From contig SFHI01000024.1 in the NCBI GenBank assembly GCA_004555705.1, forward strand, positions 1 through 38,350: a stretch of 38,350 bases of DNA, in the 5' to 3' direction. Positions 24,190 through 30,729 of this stretch are shown here, piece after piece. Below the pieces are notes generated by a model. That model saw only the letters and a program-made list of their open reading frames with translations, was not told the origin of the DNA and did not search any database. The translations under genes were made by a program, and so were the position numbers. How positions within the stretch are numbered: position 1 is the stretch's first letter; every line of letters begins with the position of its first letter. The stretch comes from Clostridiales bacterium (GTDB lineage Bacteria > Bacillota > Clostridia > Oscillospirales > Oscillospiraceae).

Positions 24190-24402
24190 CATTTGTTGTT
24201 TACGCGTGCACACGCAAAAATATGCTGTCATTGCGAGCCAGTGCGCACACTGGCGTGGCAATCCCCCGGTTAGAGGGGAAATGTACAAAAAACGGCCAAA
24301 CGCCCTAACGAACCATCCTGAATGGTTGGGGGGATTGCCACACCAGTCTGCGGACTGGTTCGCAATGACAGTTTCTTTTTTAGTTCTCTAAACAACAATT
24401 TA
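24190..24402. repeat. palindromic intergenic repeat, copy F
   Basis: Left hairpin GCCAGTG-CGCA-CACTGGC, right hairpin ACCAGTC-TGCG-GACTGGT, type 1 centre in the same direction as copy B. It lies between the cooT terminator and the LURP-like gene and makes up most of the 306-base gap. Confidence 0.93.
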
Positions 24403-24437
24403 CCATCCAAAGTATCCAACCCCAACGGAGGTGCATG

Positions 24438-24914
24438 ATGAAACTGCGTTTCAAGCAACGATTCTTTTCCTGGTTCGACAGCTACGATATCTACAGCGAG
24501 TCCGGCGAAGCGGTGTTTACCGTTCGGGGAGAGCTTGCCTGGGGCCATCTGCTGCGGATTTACAACGCGGCAGGCCAGGAGCTGGGCAGCGTCCGGGAAC
24601 GGGTGCTGACCTTCCTTCCCAAATTTGACCTGTACCTCGGCGACCGGTACGTCGGATTCATCCGCAAGGAGTTTACCTTTTTCAAGCCTGTTTTTCAGCT
24701 GGATTTCAACGGCTGGCGGGTGGACGGCAACTGGCTGGAGTGGGACTATACGATTCTGGACGCCTACGGCAGGCAGGTCGCCTCCGTCTCCAAGGAGGTC
24801 TGGAACTGGACGGACACCTACGTCCTGGATATCGCCCAGCCCCAGGATGCCCTTTGCGTGCTGATGGTGGTTCTGGCCATCGACGCGGAAAAGTGCAGCC
24901 GGGACAACGGTTAA
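24438..24914 (+). CDS. LURP-one-related (YxjI-like) protein
   Basis: About 158 residues of the tubby-like beta-barrel family called LURP-one-related (YxjI in bacilli). Typical pattern: KLRFKQRFFSWFDSYDIYSE, GEAVFTVRGELAWGHLLRIYN, then repeated beta-strand pairs (FFKPVFQLDFNGWRVDGN, WDYTILDAYGRQVASVSK) and a C-terminal hydrophobic helix ALCVLMVVLAID that fills the barrel. The function in bacteria is not known. Two ATGs (24435, 24438) are possible; GGAGG lies six bases before 24438. Its stop codon TAA is part of the palindromic element that follows. Confidence 0.8.
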   Translation: MKLRFKQRFFSWFDSYDIYSESGEAVFTVRGELAWGHLLRIYNAAGQELGSVRERVLTFLPKFDLYLGDRYVGFIRKEFTFFKPVFQLDFNGWRVDGNWLEWDYTILDAYGRQVASVSKEVWNWTDTYVLDIAQPQDALCVLMVVLAIDAEKCSRDNG

Positions 24915-24983
24915 GGCAACACCGCATAATGGGGCAAAAGATCCGCTGAAGCCCGCAGCTCCCATTGTGTGGTGTTGCCCTAA
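24911..24983. repeat. 73-bp palindromic element between convergent genes
   Basis: Imperfect inverted repeat: left TTAAGGCAACACCGCATAATGG, right (reverse complement) TTAGGGCAACACCACACAATGG, around a core of about 27 bases. It contributes the TAA stop of the rightward gene and the TAG stop of the leftward pseudouridine synthase and could act as a two-way terminator. Its ends (TTA-GGGCAAC) resemble those of the MITE at 22609-22771 (ATTA-GGCGACC). Confidence 0.8.
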
Positions 24984-25840
24984 CAAATCCGTCCCCGAAG
25001 CCCCGACTGAATCACAAGATGCTGCCCCGTCACAGGATGGGTCAGCTCCACGGCCCCCGCGCAGAGCATCTGGTGGGGATACCCCAATTCCCGGGACAGC
25101 GCCATGGACGCCTCCGTGCCGTACTGGGGATCGCCCAAAATCGGAAAGCCCATATAGGCGCAGTGGACCCGCAGCTGATGTGTCCTTCCCGTGATGGGCC
25201 GCAGCTCCAGCACGCCGATTCCCTCCCGCCGCGCCAGCACCCGGTATTCCGTTACCGAGGGCTTTCCGTCGTCCCTGACCTCCCGCAGCAGACTGGGCAG
25301 GGGTTTTCGGGCAATGGGCGCGTCAATGGTTCCCGCATCATTGGCAGGGCTTCCAAAGGTCAGGGCGCAGTAGGTCTTTCGGCAATCCGATTGCTGGAGC
25401 AGCGTGTGAATGTGGGCATTTTTCGCCAGCAGCACCACACCGAAGGTATCCCGGTCCAGCCGGGTCATGGGGTGAAAAGCGCAGCTCTGCCCGGTCTTTT
25501 GATAATACCCCGCCACAAAATTGGCAAGGGTACCCTCGTTTTTCGCCCGGGAGGGGTGAATCAGCATCCCCGCGGGCTTATCCACCGCCAGGAGCCAGTC
25601 ATCTTCATACAAAACGGCAAGCGGCCCATCCTCCGCCGGGTATTCCGGGGTTTCCTCCTCCAGGGCCACGGTAATCACATCCCCGGGCTTCACGGGGTAA
25701 TTTGTCCGCTGACAGCTCCCGTTGACCCGGATGCCGTCCCCCCATTTGAGCCGGTTCATCAGCCCCGCGGACATGCGGAGCTCCCCCAGCAGAAACGACG
25801 AAAGCCGCCCCTCCCGCCGGGCGGTTATTTTCAGCTCCAT
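24980..25840 (-). CDS. RluA-family pseudouridine synthase
   Basis: A 286-residue enzyme that isomerises uridine in rRNA or tRNA. An N-terminal S4-like region (EGRLSSFLLGELRMSAGLMN) precedes the catalytic domain: WLLAVDKPAGMLIHPS, the active-site loop HPMTRLDRDTFGVVLLAK with the catalytic Asp, and LRPITGRTHQLRVHCAYMGF. The usual RLDRDTSG reads RLDRDTFG here, a change that leaves the aspartate intact. ATG 25840 is chosen because the longer open frame to 25930 lies in repeat G. The target position cannot be predicted. Confidence 0.92.
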   Translation of the reverse strand: MELKITARREGRLSSFLLGELRMSAGLMNRLKWGDGIRVNGSCQRTNYPVKPGDVITVALEEETPEYPAEDGPLAVLYEDDWLLAVDKPAGMLIHPSRAKNEGTLANFVAGYYQKTGQSCAFHPMTRLDRDTFGVVLLAKNAHIHTLLQQSDCRKTYCALTFGSPANDAGTIDAPIARKPLPSLLREVRDDGKPSVTEYRVLARREGIGVLELRPITGRTHQLRVHCAYMGFPILGDPQYGTEASMALSRELGYPHQMLCAGAVELTHPVTGQHLVIQSGLRGRIC

Positions 25841-25870
25841 ACGCACACCCCCTTGACATGCTGTTTGCAT

Positions 25871-25953
25871 AAATTGTTGTTTACGCGTGCGCACCCAAAA
25901 AACGCTGTCATTGCGAGCCAGTGCGCACACTGGCGTGGCAATCCCCCGGATAT
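25871..25953. repeat. palindromic intergenic repeat, copy G (left half only)
   Basis: AAATTGTTGTTTACGCGTGC, left hairpin GCCAGTG-CGCA-CACTGGC, GTGGCAATCCCCCGG, then the similarity stops. The right half and its end are missing. It lies between the pseudouridine synthase start and the L20 terminator. Confidence 0.88.
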
Positions 25954-25985
25954 TCCGAGAAGTCCAAGTCTTATGCGCATGTTTA

Positions 25986-26014
25986 CAAAAAGGCCCTGCT
26001 TTTCAGCAGGGCCT
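25986..26014 (-). terminator. intrinsic terminator of infC-rpmI-rplT
   Basis: On the minus strand AAGGCCCTGCT-GAA-AGCAGGGCCTT followed by TTTTG, 13 bases after the L20 stop. Confidence 0.93.
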
Positions 26015-26027
26015 TGCTTGCGTTATC

Positions 26028-26384
26028 TTAGTTCAGAGCGGCCTTGGCCTTCTCCACCACGGCGGCGAAAGCGGCGGGCTCGTGAATGGCCATCTCGGAC
26101 AGGCTCTTGCGGTTCATCTCGATACCGGCCTTCTTCACGCCGTTCATGAACTTGGAGTAGTTCAGGCCGTAGGGGGCCACGGCGGCGCTGAGGCGGGCGA
26201 TCCACATGGTCCGGTAAGCGCGCTTCTTCTGCTTGCGGCCCTCGAAGGCGTAGTTGCCGGACTTCATGACGGCCTGCTTGGCCATCTTAAAGTGCTTGGA
26301 CTTGGAACCCCAGTAGCCCTTGGCCAGCTTCAGGGTAGCATTTCTTCTCTTGCGCGTCATCATCGCGCCTTTAACTCTAGCCAT
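26028..26384 (-). CDS. rplT: 50S ribosomal protein L20
   Basis: 118 residues, the full family length, beginning MARVKGAMMTRKRRNATLKL. The basic N-terminal extension, FEGRKQKKRAYRTMWIARLS and GLNYSKFMNGVKKAGIEMNR are diagnostic. It binds 23S rRNA early in 50S assembly. In Bacillus, L20 also represses this operon by binding the leader, and a leader terminator is present here. Last gene of the operon, 22 bases after rpmI. Confidence 0.99.
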   Translation of the reverse strand: MARVKGAMMTRKRRNATLKLAKGYWGSKSKHFKMAKQAVMKSGNYAFEGRKQKKRAYRTMWIARLSAAVAPYGLNYSKFMNGVKKAGIEMNRKSLSEMAIHEPAAFAAVVEKAKAALN

Positions 26385-26406
26385 TTCTGTATCCTCCTAT
26401 CGCAGC

Positions 26407-26604
26407 TTACTTGTACGGGATCATCTTCTTGATGGCATCCACATTGGTCATATCGGCGTAAGTGGTGGTGCGAAGATGACGGGTACGCTTGGTGGTCTTC
26501 TTGGTGAGGATATGGCTCTTGTAAGCGTGGGCTCTCTTAACCTTACCGGTCTTGGTCAGGTTGAATCTCTTCTTTGCACCGCTATGGGTTTTCAGCTTGG
26601 GCAT
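26407..26604 (-). CDS. rpmI: 50S ribosomal protein L35
   Basis: 65 residues starting MPKLKTHSGAKKRFNLTKTG, the standard L35 N-terminus. GGAAGGAG lies eight bases before the ATG. The frame is open upstream into infC, but that part is a shadow. Located between infC and rplT, the conserved bacterial order. Confidence 0.99.
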   Translation of the reverse strand: MPKLKTHSGAKKRFNLTKTGKVKRAHAYKSHILTKKTTKRTRHLRTTTYADMTNVDAIKKMIPYK

Positions 26605-26641
26605 AGGTCGTTCTCCTTCCAAATCTTTGTGTGGTTGACGC

Positions 26642-27160
26642 TTATTTGCTGTTCTTGGGAGCCAGGAAGATCGCCATAAAGCGGCCCTCCAGCTTGGGAT
26701 TCTTCTCCATGCTGGCGATTTCCGCGCAGCTGGCGGCAAAGTCCAGCAGCAGCTTCTCACCCAGATTGGTGTGGGCCATTTCCCGGCCACGGAAGCGCAC
26801 GCTGACCTTCACCCGGTTGCCGTCACTGAGGAACTTCTGGGCAGCCTTGACCTTGGTGTTGAAATCGTTGGTGTCGATGCTGGGGCTCATGCGGATTTCC
26901 TTGATCTCCACCACCCGCTGATTCTTCTTGGCCTCCTTCTCCCGCTTCTTCTGGTCGAAGCAGTACTTGGAGTAGTCCATGATCTTGCAGACGGGAGGGA
27001 CAGCATTGGGAGAAATCTTCACCAGATCCATGCCCTGCTCCTCCGCCATGGCGTTGGCCTGGGCAGCGGAAACGATGCCCAGCTGGGCGCCGTCGGCTCC
27101 GATCAGACGGATTTCCTTGTCCCGGATTTCCTCATTGAGCTGATGATCAAACTTTGCGAT
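26642..27160 (-). CDS. infC: translation initiation factor IF-3 (AUC start)
   Basis: 172 residues, full length: an N-terminal domain (LNEEIRDKEIRLIGADGAQL) and a C-terminal domain (EIRMSPSIDTNDFNTKVKAA, VKVSVRFRGREMAHTNLGEK). It binds the 30S subunit and proofreads start codons. The only well-placed ribosome site, GGAGG at 27170-27174, is eight bases before an ATC codon (27160-27158) that starts exactly where IF-3 homology begins. The ATG at 27175 overlaps that site and has none of its own. Non-AUG starts are a known hallmark of infC, which uses them for self-control. If the ATG were used, the protein would have five extra residues. Confidence 0.97.
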   Translation of the reverse strand: MAKFDHQLNEEIRDKEIRLIGADGAQLGIVSAAQANAMAEEQGMDLVKISPNAVPPVCKIMDYSKYCFDQKKREKEAKKNQRVVEIKEIRMSPSIDTNDFNTKVKAAQKFLSDGNRVKVSVRFRGREMAHTNLGEKLLLDFAASCAEIASMEKNPKLEGRFMAIFLAPKNSK

Positions 27161-27175
27161 GGTAAGCACCTCCAT

Positions 27176-27301
27176 AAAACAACAAAAAAGCGGACGCCAG
27201 AGCATCCGCATATCCGCACAGTACCCCCACGGGGGAAGGTGGAATATAAACCGTTTCGCGTATCGCTTACGGTGAGGCGGATGAATAGCCTTCTTGATTA
27301 C
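27176..27301 (-). promoter_or_regulatory. infC leader with attenuator (L20-leader type)
   Basis: About 125 bases of 5' leader. Near its end GCGGATGC (27209-27202) pairs with GCGTCCGC (27197-27190) and is followed by TTTTTT (27189-27184): an intrinsic terminator upstream of the infC start. The position and operon match the L20-controlled attenuator of Bacillus infC-rpmI-rplT. The upstream L20-binding structure was not resolved by eye. Confidence 0.8.
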
Positions 27302-27307
27302 CTGGGT

Positions 27308-27336
27308 ATTTTACCATACCCCAATGGCTTTGTCAA
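27308..27336 (-). promoter_or_regulatory. promoter of infC-rpmI-rplT
   Basis: On the minus strand TTGACA (27336-27331), 17 bases, TAAAAT (27313-27308). Confidence 0.88.
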
Positions 27337-27385
27337 GCATATTTTCCCGTTTTTTCAGGAAGAATTCCCCGGAAGCCTGGGTGGA

Positions 27386-27620
27386 GAATTGTTGTTTAGT
27401 AAACGAAACGCTGTCATTGCGAGCCAGTGCGCACACTGGCGTGGCAATCCCCCGGTTAGAGGTAAAATGTATCGACAATTGCCCTGCAGGGTAGGGAAAT
27501 CTTACGATTTTTGGTGGTAATCGTTACCTGGTTCCATTCAACCGGGGGGTTGCCACACCAGTCTACGGACTGGTTCGCAATGACAGGTTATTTGTAACGT
27601 GCACTTTCAAACAACAATTT
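27386..27620. repeat. palindromic intergenic repeat, copy H
   Basis: Left hairpin GCCAGTG-CGCA-CACTGGC, right hairpin ACCAGTC-TACG-GACTGGT (one loop change). The centre is type 2, shared with copy J (GATTTTTGGTGGTAATCGTT, then CCTGGTTCCATTCAACC). It lies between the aspartate kinase stop and the infC promoter; the 27621-27687 remainder shows nothing. Confidence 0.93.
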
Positions 27621-27687
27621 ATCTTTCTTTCCCGTTCCTCCGGATTTCCCGGAATATCTTATGCCCATTCTGGCTAGAATGATTCCA

Positions 27688-28410
27688 TCAGCCCACGATG
27701 GTGCCCGGATTTCCCGTAAAGGCGGAGAGCACCTCGATGGGGATCCCGTGATCCCTTGCCAGCTCCACGCTCCGGTCATGGAGCACCTGGGCCCCGTTTT
27801 CGATCAGGGAGAGCATCTTGTCATACCCGATCCTTCCGAACCGGGTGGCATCGGGGTAGATTCTGGGGTCCCGGTCGAACACCCCGTCCACATCGGTAAA
27901 AATCTGGCACCGGTCCGCGTGGAGCGCGGCAGCCAAGGCCACCGCCGTGGTGTCCGAACCGCCCCGGCCCAGGGTCGTGATGTCCCCTTCCGGGTCCACG
28001 CCCTGAAAGCCCGCCACCACAACCACTTTTCCCTCTGCCAGCTCCTTTTGGATTCGCTCCGGCTCCACCCGGAGGATTCTGGCGTTGCCGTGAACGCCGT
28101 CGGTATGGATTCCCGCCTGGCCCCCGGTCAGGCTCACTGCCGCGTAGCCGAAGGCACCGATGGCCATGGTCATCAATCCCGCGGACATCTGCTCCCCGGC
28201 GGCCAGGTACGCGTCCATTTCCCTCGCGGAGCCCCGGCGGTTGAGCTGGGCAGCTTTTTCGATGAGCTTGTCGGTCATATCCCCCTGGGCGGACACCACA
28301 ACCACCACCTGGGCCCCCTGCTGAGCCAGGCCCGTAATCCGCCGGGCCGCCGTGCGTACTCTCCCGGCGTCCTGCAGGGAGGTTCCTCCGTATTTCTGCA
28401 CGATGAGCAT
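27688..28410 (-). CDS. aspartate kinase, catalytic domain only
   Basis: A 240-residue amino acid kinase-fold enzyme that phosphorylates aspartate, the first step to lysine, threonine, methionine and diaminopimelate. Visible motifs: VQKYGGTSLQD at the start, DAYLAAGEQMSAGLM, GRGGSDTTAVALAAAL, and TDVDGVFDRDPRIYPDA followed by KMLSLIENGAQVLHDRSVEL. Ordinary aspartate kinases are about 400 residues with two C-terminal ACT domains. This one stops at the end of the catalytic domain (FTGNPGTIVG), with no frameshifted remainder downstream. GGAGGG lies before ATG 28410. It follows an ACT-domain gene in the same direction. It is expected to be insensitive to lysine or threonine unless regulated in trans. 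Confidence 0.88.
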   Translation of the reverse strand: MLIVQKYGGTSLQDAGRVRTAARRITGLAQQGAQVVVVVSAQGDMTDKLIEKAAQLNRRGSAREMDAYLAAGEQMSAGLMTMAIGAFGYAAVSLTGGQAGIHTDGVHGNARILRVEPERIQKELAEGKVVVVAGFQGVDPEGDITTLGRGGSDTTAVALAAALHADRCQIFTDVDGVFDRDPRIYPDATRFGRIGYDKMLSLIENGAQVLHDRSVELARDHGIPIEVLSAFTGNPGTIVG

Positions 28411-28463
28411 TCCGCATCCCTCCACACCATGATATGGCAGGGAGCGCCCCATTGTGACAGAAA

Positions 28464-28487
28464 GAAGCCGCCCCGAAGGGCGGCATT
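28464..28487 (-). terminator. hairpin between the ACT gene and aspartate kinase
   Basis: On the minus strand GCCGCCC-TTCG-GGGCGGC followed by TTCTTT. The interrupted U-run suggests partial termination, letting some transcription into the kinase gene. Confidence 0.6.
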
Positions 28488-28491
28488 TCTA

Positions 28492-28932
28492 TCAGCCTGC
28501 CAAAACCTCAGCCTTGACAACGCCCCGGGTTTTCCCCAGGGTCTCCAGCAGCTCCTCCAGACTGACGGTCACGTCCATGGTTTCCGCGGAAATGGTCACC
28601 ACGGCGGTGCCGTTGGTGGGCACAATGGAGTTAATGGTAATGATGTTGGCCTTGGACTGGGCAAACACCCCCAGAATCTCCGACAGCAGCCCCGGCTCGT
28701 CGTGGAGCAGCAGCTGGAAGGTGATGATCCTCCCCGTCATCATGTTCTGAAAGGGCAGTACCGCGTCCCGGTACTTGTAAAACGCGCTGCGGCTGATATC
28801 CGTCATGCGGGTAGCTTCGTTGACCGTGGCGGCCTCCCCCGTGGAAAGCAGCCGTTTGGCCTCCGCCACCTTGAGGAAAACCTCCGGCAGGGCCGATGCT
28901 TCCACAATGTAGTATTGCGGTTTCGTGGACAT
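28492..28932 (-). CDS. ACT-domain protein, UPF0735 (PheB-like) family
   Basis: A 146-residue protein: an N-terminal helical, DNA-binding-like part (KVAEAKRLLSTGEAATVNEA, RMTDISRSAFYKYRDAV) and a C-terminal ACT domain (ITFQLLLHDEPGLLSEILGV, ANIITINSIVPTNGTAVVTI). ACT domains bind amino acids. UPF0735 members commonly accompany homoserine dehydrogenase or aspartate kinase genes in Clostridia. Here it precedes the ACT-less aspartate kinase and might sense an end product on its behalf, or act on transcription. GAGGAGG lies six bases before the ATG. Own promoter at 28999-29026. Confidence 0.88.
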   Translation of the reverse strand: MSTKPQYYIVEASALPEVFLKVAEAKRLLSTGEAATVNEATRMTDISRSAFYKYRDAVLPFQNMMTGRIITFQLLLHDEPGLLSEILGVFAQSKANIITINSIVPTNGTAVVTISAETMDVTVSLEELLETLGKTRGVVKAEVLAG

Positions 28933-28998
28933 GGTGAGCCTCCTCTAAATCTATGTTGTCGCTCCTTGGAGTACAAATGTCTGTGATAGTCCATGTGT

Positions 28999-29026
28999 AT
29001 TGTAGCATACATTTTTGAAAAAGCAA
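28999..29026 (-). promoter_or_regulatory. promoter of the ACT gene / aspartate kinase pair
   Basis: On the minus strand TTGCTT (29026-29021), 16 bases, TACAAT (29004-28999). Confidence 0.65.
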
Positions 29027-29076
29027 CCCCCAGATATTTCGTTTTGCACGAATCGGCTTTGCTCAGCAAGCGGACA

Positions 29077-29270
29077 GATTGTTGTTTGAAAGTGTCCGCA
29101 CGCACTGCGTCCTTACTGTAGGGGAGGCATTTTTGCCTCCCGAAGGGCAGTACGTTTTTGCCGCAATGCCCCGAAAAATGGTAACATCTTACCGCCGGGA
29201 GGCATCAATGCCTCCCCTACAGCATGGGTCGTACCGTGTTGCTTTATTTGATGTTCAAATGACAATTTAT
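29077..29270. repeat. palindromic intergenic repeat, copy I, with different cargo
   Basis: The ends resemble the family (GATTGTTGTTTGAAA and TTCAAATGACAATTTA), but the usual hairpins are replaced by another palindrome: CTGTAGGGGAGGCAT (29116-29130) and ATGCCTCCCCTACAG (29208-29222), each arm with its own small GAGGCAT/TGCCTCC hairpin. It occupies about half of the 410-base divergent gap between the ACT and permease genes. Confidence 0.75.
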
Positions 29271-29342
29271 CACGCTTCCAAGTCGATTCGACAGGAAAGT
29301 ATTGTATTTCCGTTTTGGGCGGACAGGGAAAGGAGGAACCCC

Positions 29343-30386
29343 ATGCGTTCCGGAACACGAAAGCTGATATCTCTTCTCGGCATCTTTCTGGCGGTATGGC
29401 TGTCCATCCGGTTTCTGCTGCCGCTGAGCTTTCCCTTTCTTCTGGGGACCGCCCTGGCCCTGGCGGCGGAGCCTCTGGTTCGCTTTCTCCGGCAGCGGAT
29501 CCGTCTGCCCCGGGCGGCAGCCTCCGCGCTGGCCGTCAGTGCTGTTTTTCTCCTTCTGTCCATACTGACGCTGCTGCTCATCGCGCTTCTGGTGCGTGAG
29601 CTGGGGGTGCTTGCCGGAATCCTTCCCAATCTGGAGGACACCGCCCGTACCGGGGTATCCTCCCTGGAGGGATGGCTGCTGACCCTCAGCGCCAGGGCTC
29701 CCCAGAGCGTGCAGCCGCTGCTGCGGCAAAATATTACCGATTTTTTCTCCGACGGCACCGCTCTAGTGGACAAGGGTATCCACTATCTTCTGGGCTTGGC
29801 AGGCAGTATCCTGGGCCATATCCCCGGCAGCGCCCTGGGCCTGTTCACCGCCATCATCTCCGGATATATGATCAGCGCCAAGCTGCCGAAGCTCCGGCAG
29901 TGGTTCCTCCGCCGCTTTCCCCGGGAAAAGCTCCGCCCCATGCTGGACGCCCTCAAGCGGGTGCGCAAGGCGGTTTCCAGCTGGCTGCTGGCCCAGCTTC
30001 AGCTCTCCGGCGTGACGTTTACCATTCTGCTGCTGGGCTATCTCCTGCTGGGAATTTCCTACGCGCCGCTGTGGGCGCTGGTCACGGCGCTGGTGGATGC
30101 CCTGCCCGTGCTGGGTACCGGGTCCGTGCTGCTGCCCTGGGCCCTGATCTGCCTGCTCCAGGGAAACGTGGCCCAGGCCATCGGGCTTGTGGGCATCTAT
30201 GTGGTGGTGGCAGTCACCCGCTCGGTACTGGAGCCCAGGCTTCTGGGAAAGCACCTGGGGCTGGACCCGCTGGCCACCCTGATCGCCCTGTATGTGGGCT
30301 ACAAGCTCTGGGGCATCGGGGGCATGATTCTCTCCCCGCTGCTTGCCGTCACCGTCCTCCAGCTCTTCCCGGAGCCCGGAAGCTGA
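29343..30386 (+). CDS. AI-2E family permease, YtvI-like
   Basis: A 347-residue polytopic membrane protein of the AI-2E exporter (UPF0118) superfamily with about eight hydrophobic segments: two at the N-terminus (ISLLGIFLAVWLSIRFLLPL, FPFLLGTALALAAEPLV), a soluble middle region (about 90-150), and the rest towards the C-terminus (FTILLLGYLLLGISY, ALVDALPVLGTGSVLLPWAL, RSVLEPRLLGKHLGLDPL). The last block is diagnostic. The closest type by length and pattern is YtvI, a sporulation integral membrane protein of Bacillus; its transported substrate is unknown. AAAGGAGG lies before the ATG at 29343, and the open frame upstream is in repeat I. A single-gene unit. Confidence 0.88.
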   Translation: MRSGTRKLISLLGIFLAVWLSIRFLLPLSFPFLLGTALALAAEPLVRFLRQRIRLPRAAASALAVSAVFLLLSILTLLLIALLVRELGVLAGILPNLEDTARTGVSSLEGWLLTLSARAPQSVQPLLRQNITDFFSDGTALVDKGIHYLLGLAGSILGHIPGSALGLFTAIISGYMISAKLPKLRQWFLRRFPREKLRPMLDALKRVRKAVSSWLLAQLQLSGVTFTILLLGYLLLGISYAPLWALVTALVDALPVLGTGSVLLPWALICLLQGNVAQAIGLVGIYVVVAVTRSVLEPRLLGKHLGLDPLATLIALYVGYKLWGIGGMILSPLLAVTVLQLFPEPGS

Positions 30387-30397
30387 ATAACTTCCTA

Positions 30398-30426
30398 TTG
30401 CCATCCCCGCCAAAGCGTTGTATAAT
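30398..30426 (+). promoter_or_regulatory. promoter of the HD-GYP response regulator
   Basis: TTGCCA (30398-30403), 17 bases, TATAAT (30421-30426). The transcript would contain the whole of repeat J in a leader of about 300 bases. Confidence 0.75.
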
Positions 30427-30457
30427 ATCCGGGTAAAATATTTTCGACTCGCAATAT

Positions 30458-30691
30458 AAATTGTTGTTTGGCAAAACAAACGCTGTCATTGCGAACCAGT
30501 GCGCACACTGGTGTGGCAATCCCCCGGTTAGAGGGGAAATGTACCGAATAGTTCCCGGAATAGCAGGAGGCACTGCGATTTTTGGTGGTAATCGTTCCTG
30601 GTTCCATTCAACCGGGGGATTGCCACGCCAGTGTGCGCACTGGCTCGCAATGACAGCATATTTTTGCGTGTACACGCGAAAACAACAATTT
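30458..30691. repeat. palindromic intergenic repeat, copy J
   Basis: Left hairpin ACCAGTG-CGCA-CACTGGT, right hairpin GCCAGTG-TGCG-CACTGGC; type 2 centre shared with copy H. It lies in the predicted 5' leader of the response regulator gene. Confidence 0.93.
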
Positions 30692-30729
30692 CCCTTTCCC
30701 CCCAAACAGGAAAAAACGAGGTGGAATCT

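Noticed and set aside
27688..28410. Aspartate kinase as a frameshifted pseudogene
   Set aside because: The frame ends cleanly at the domain boundary, and no ACT-like sequence is found in the other frames downstream before repeat H.
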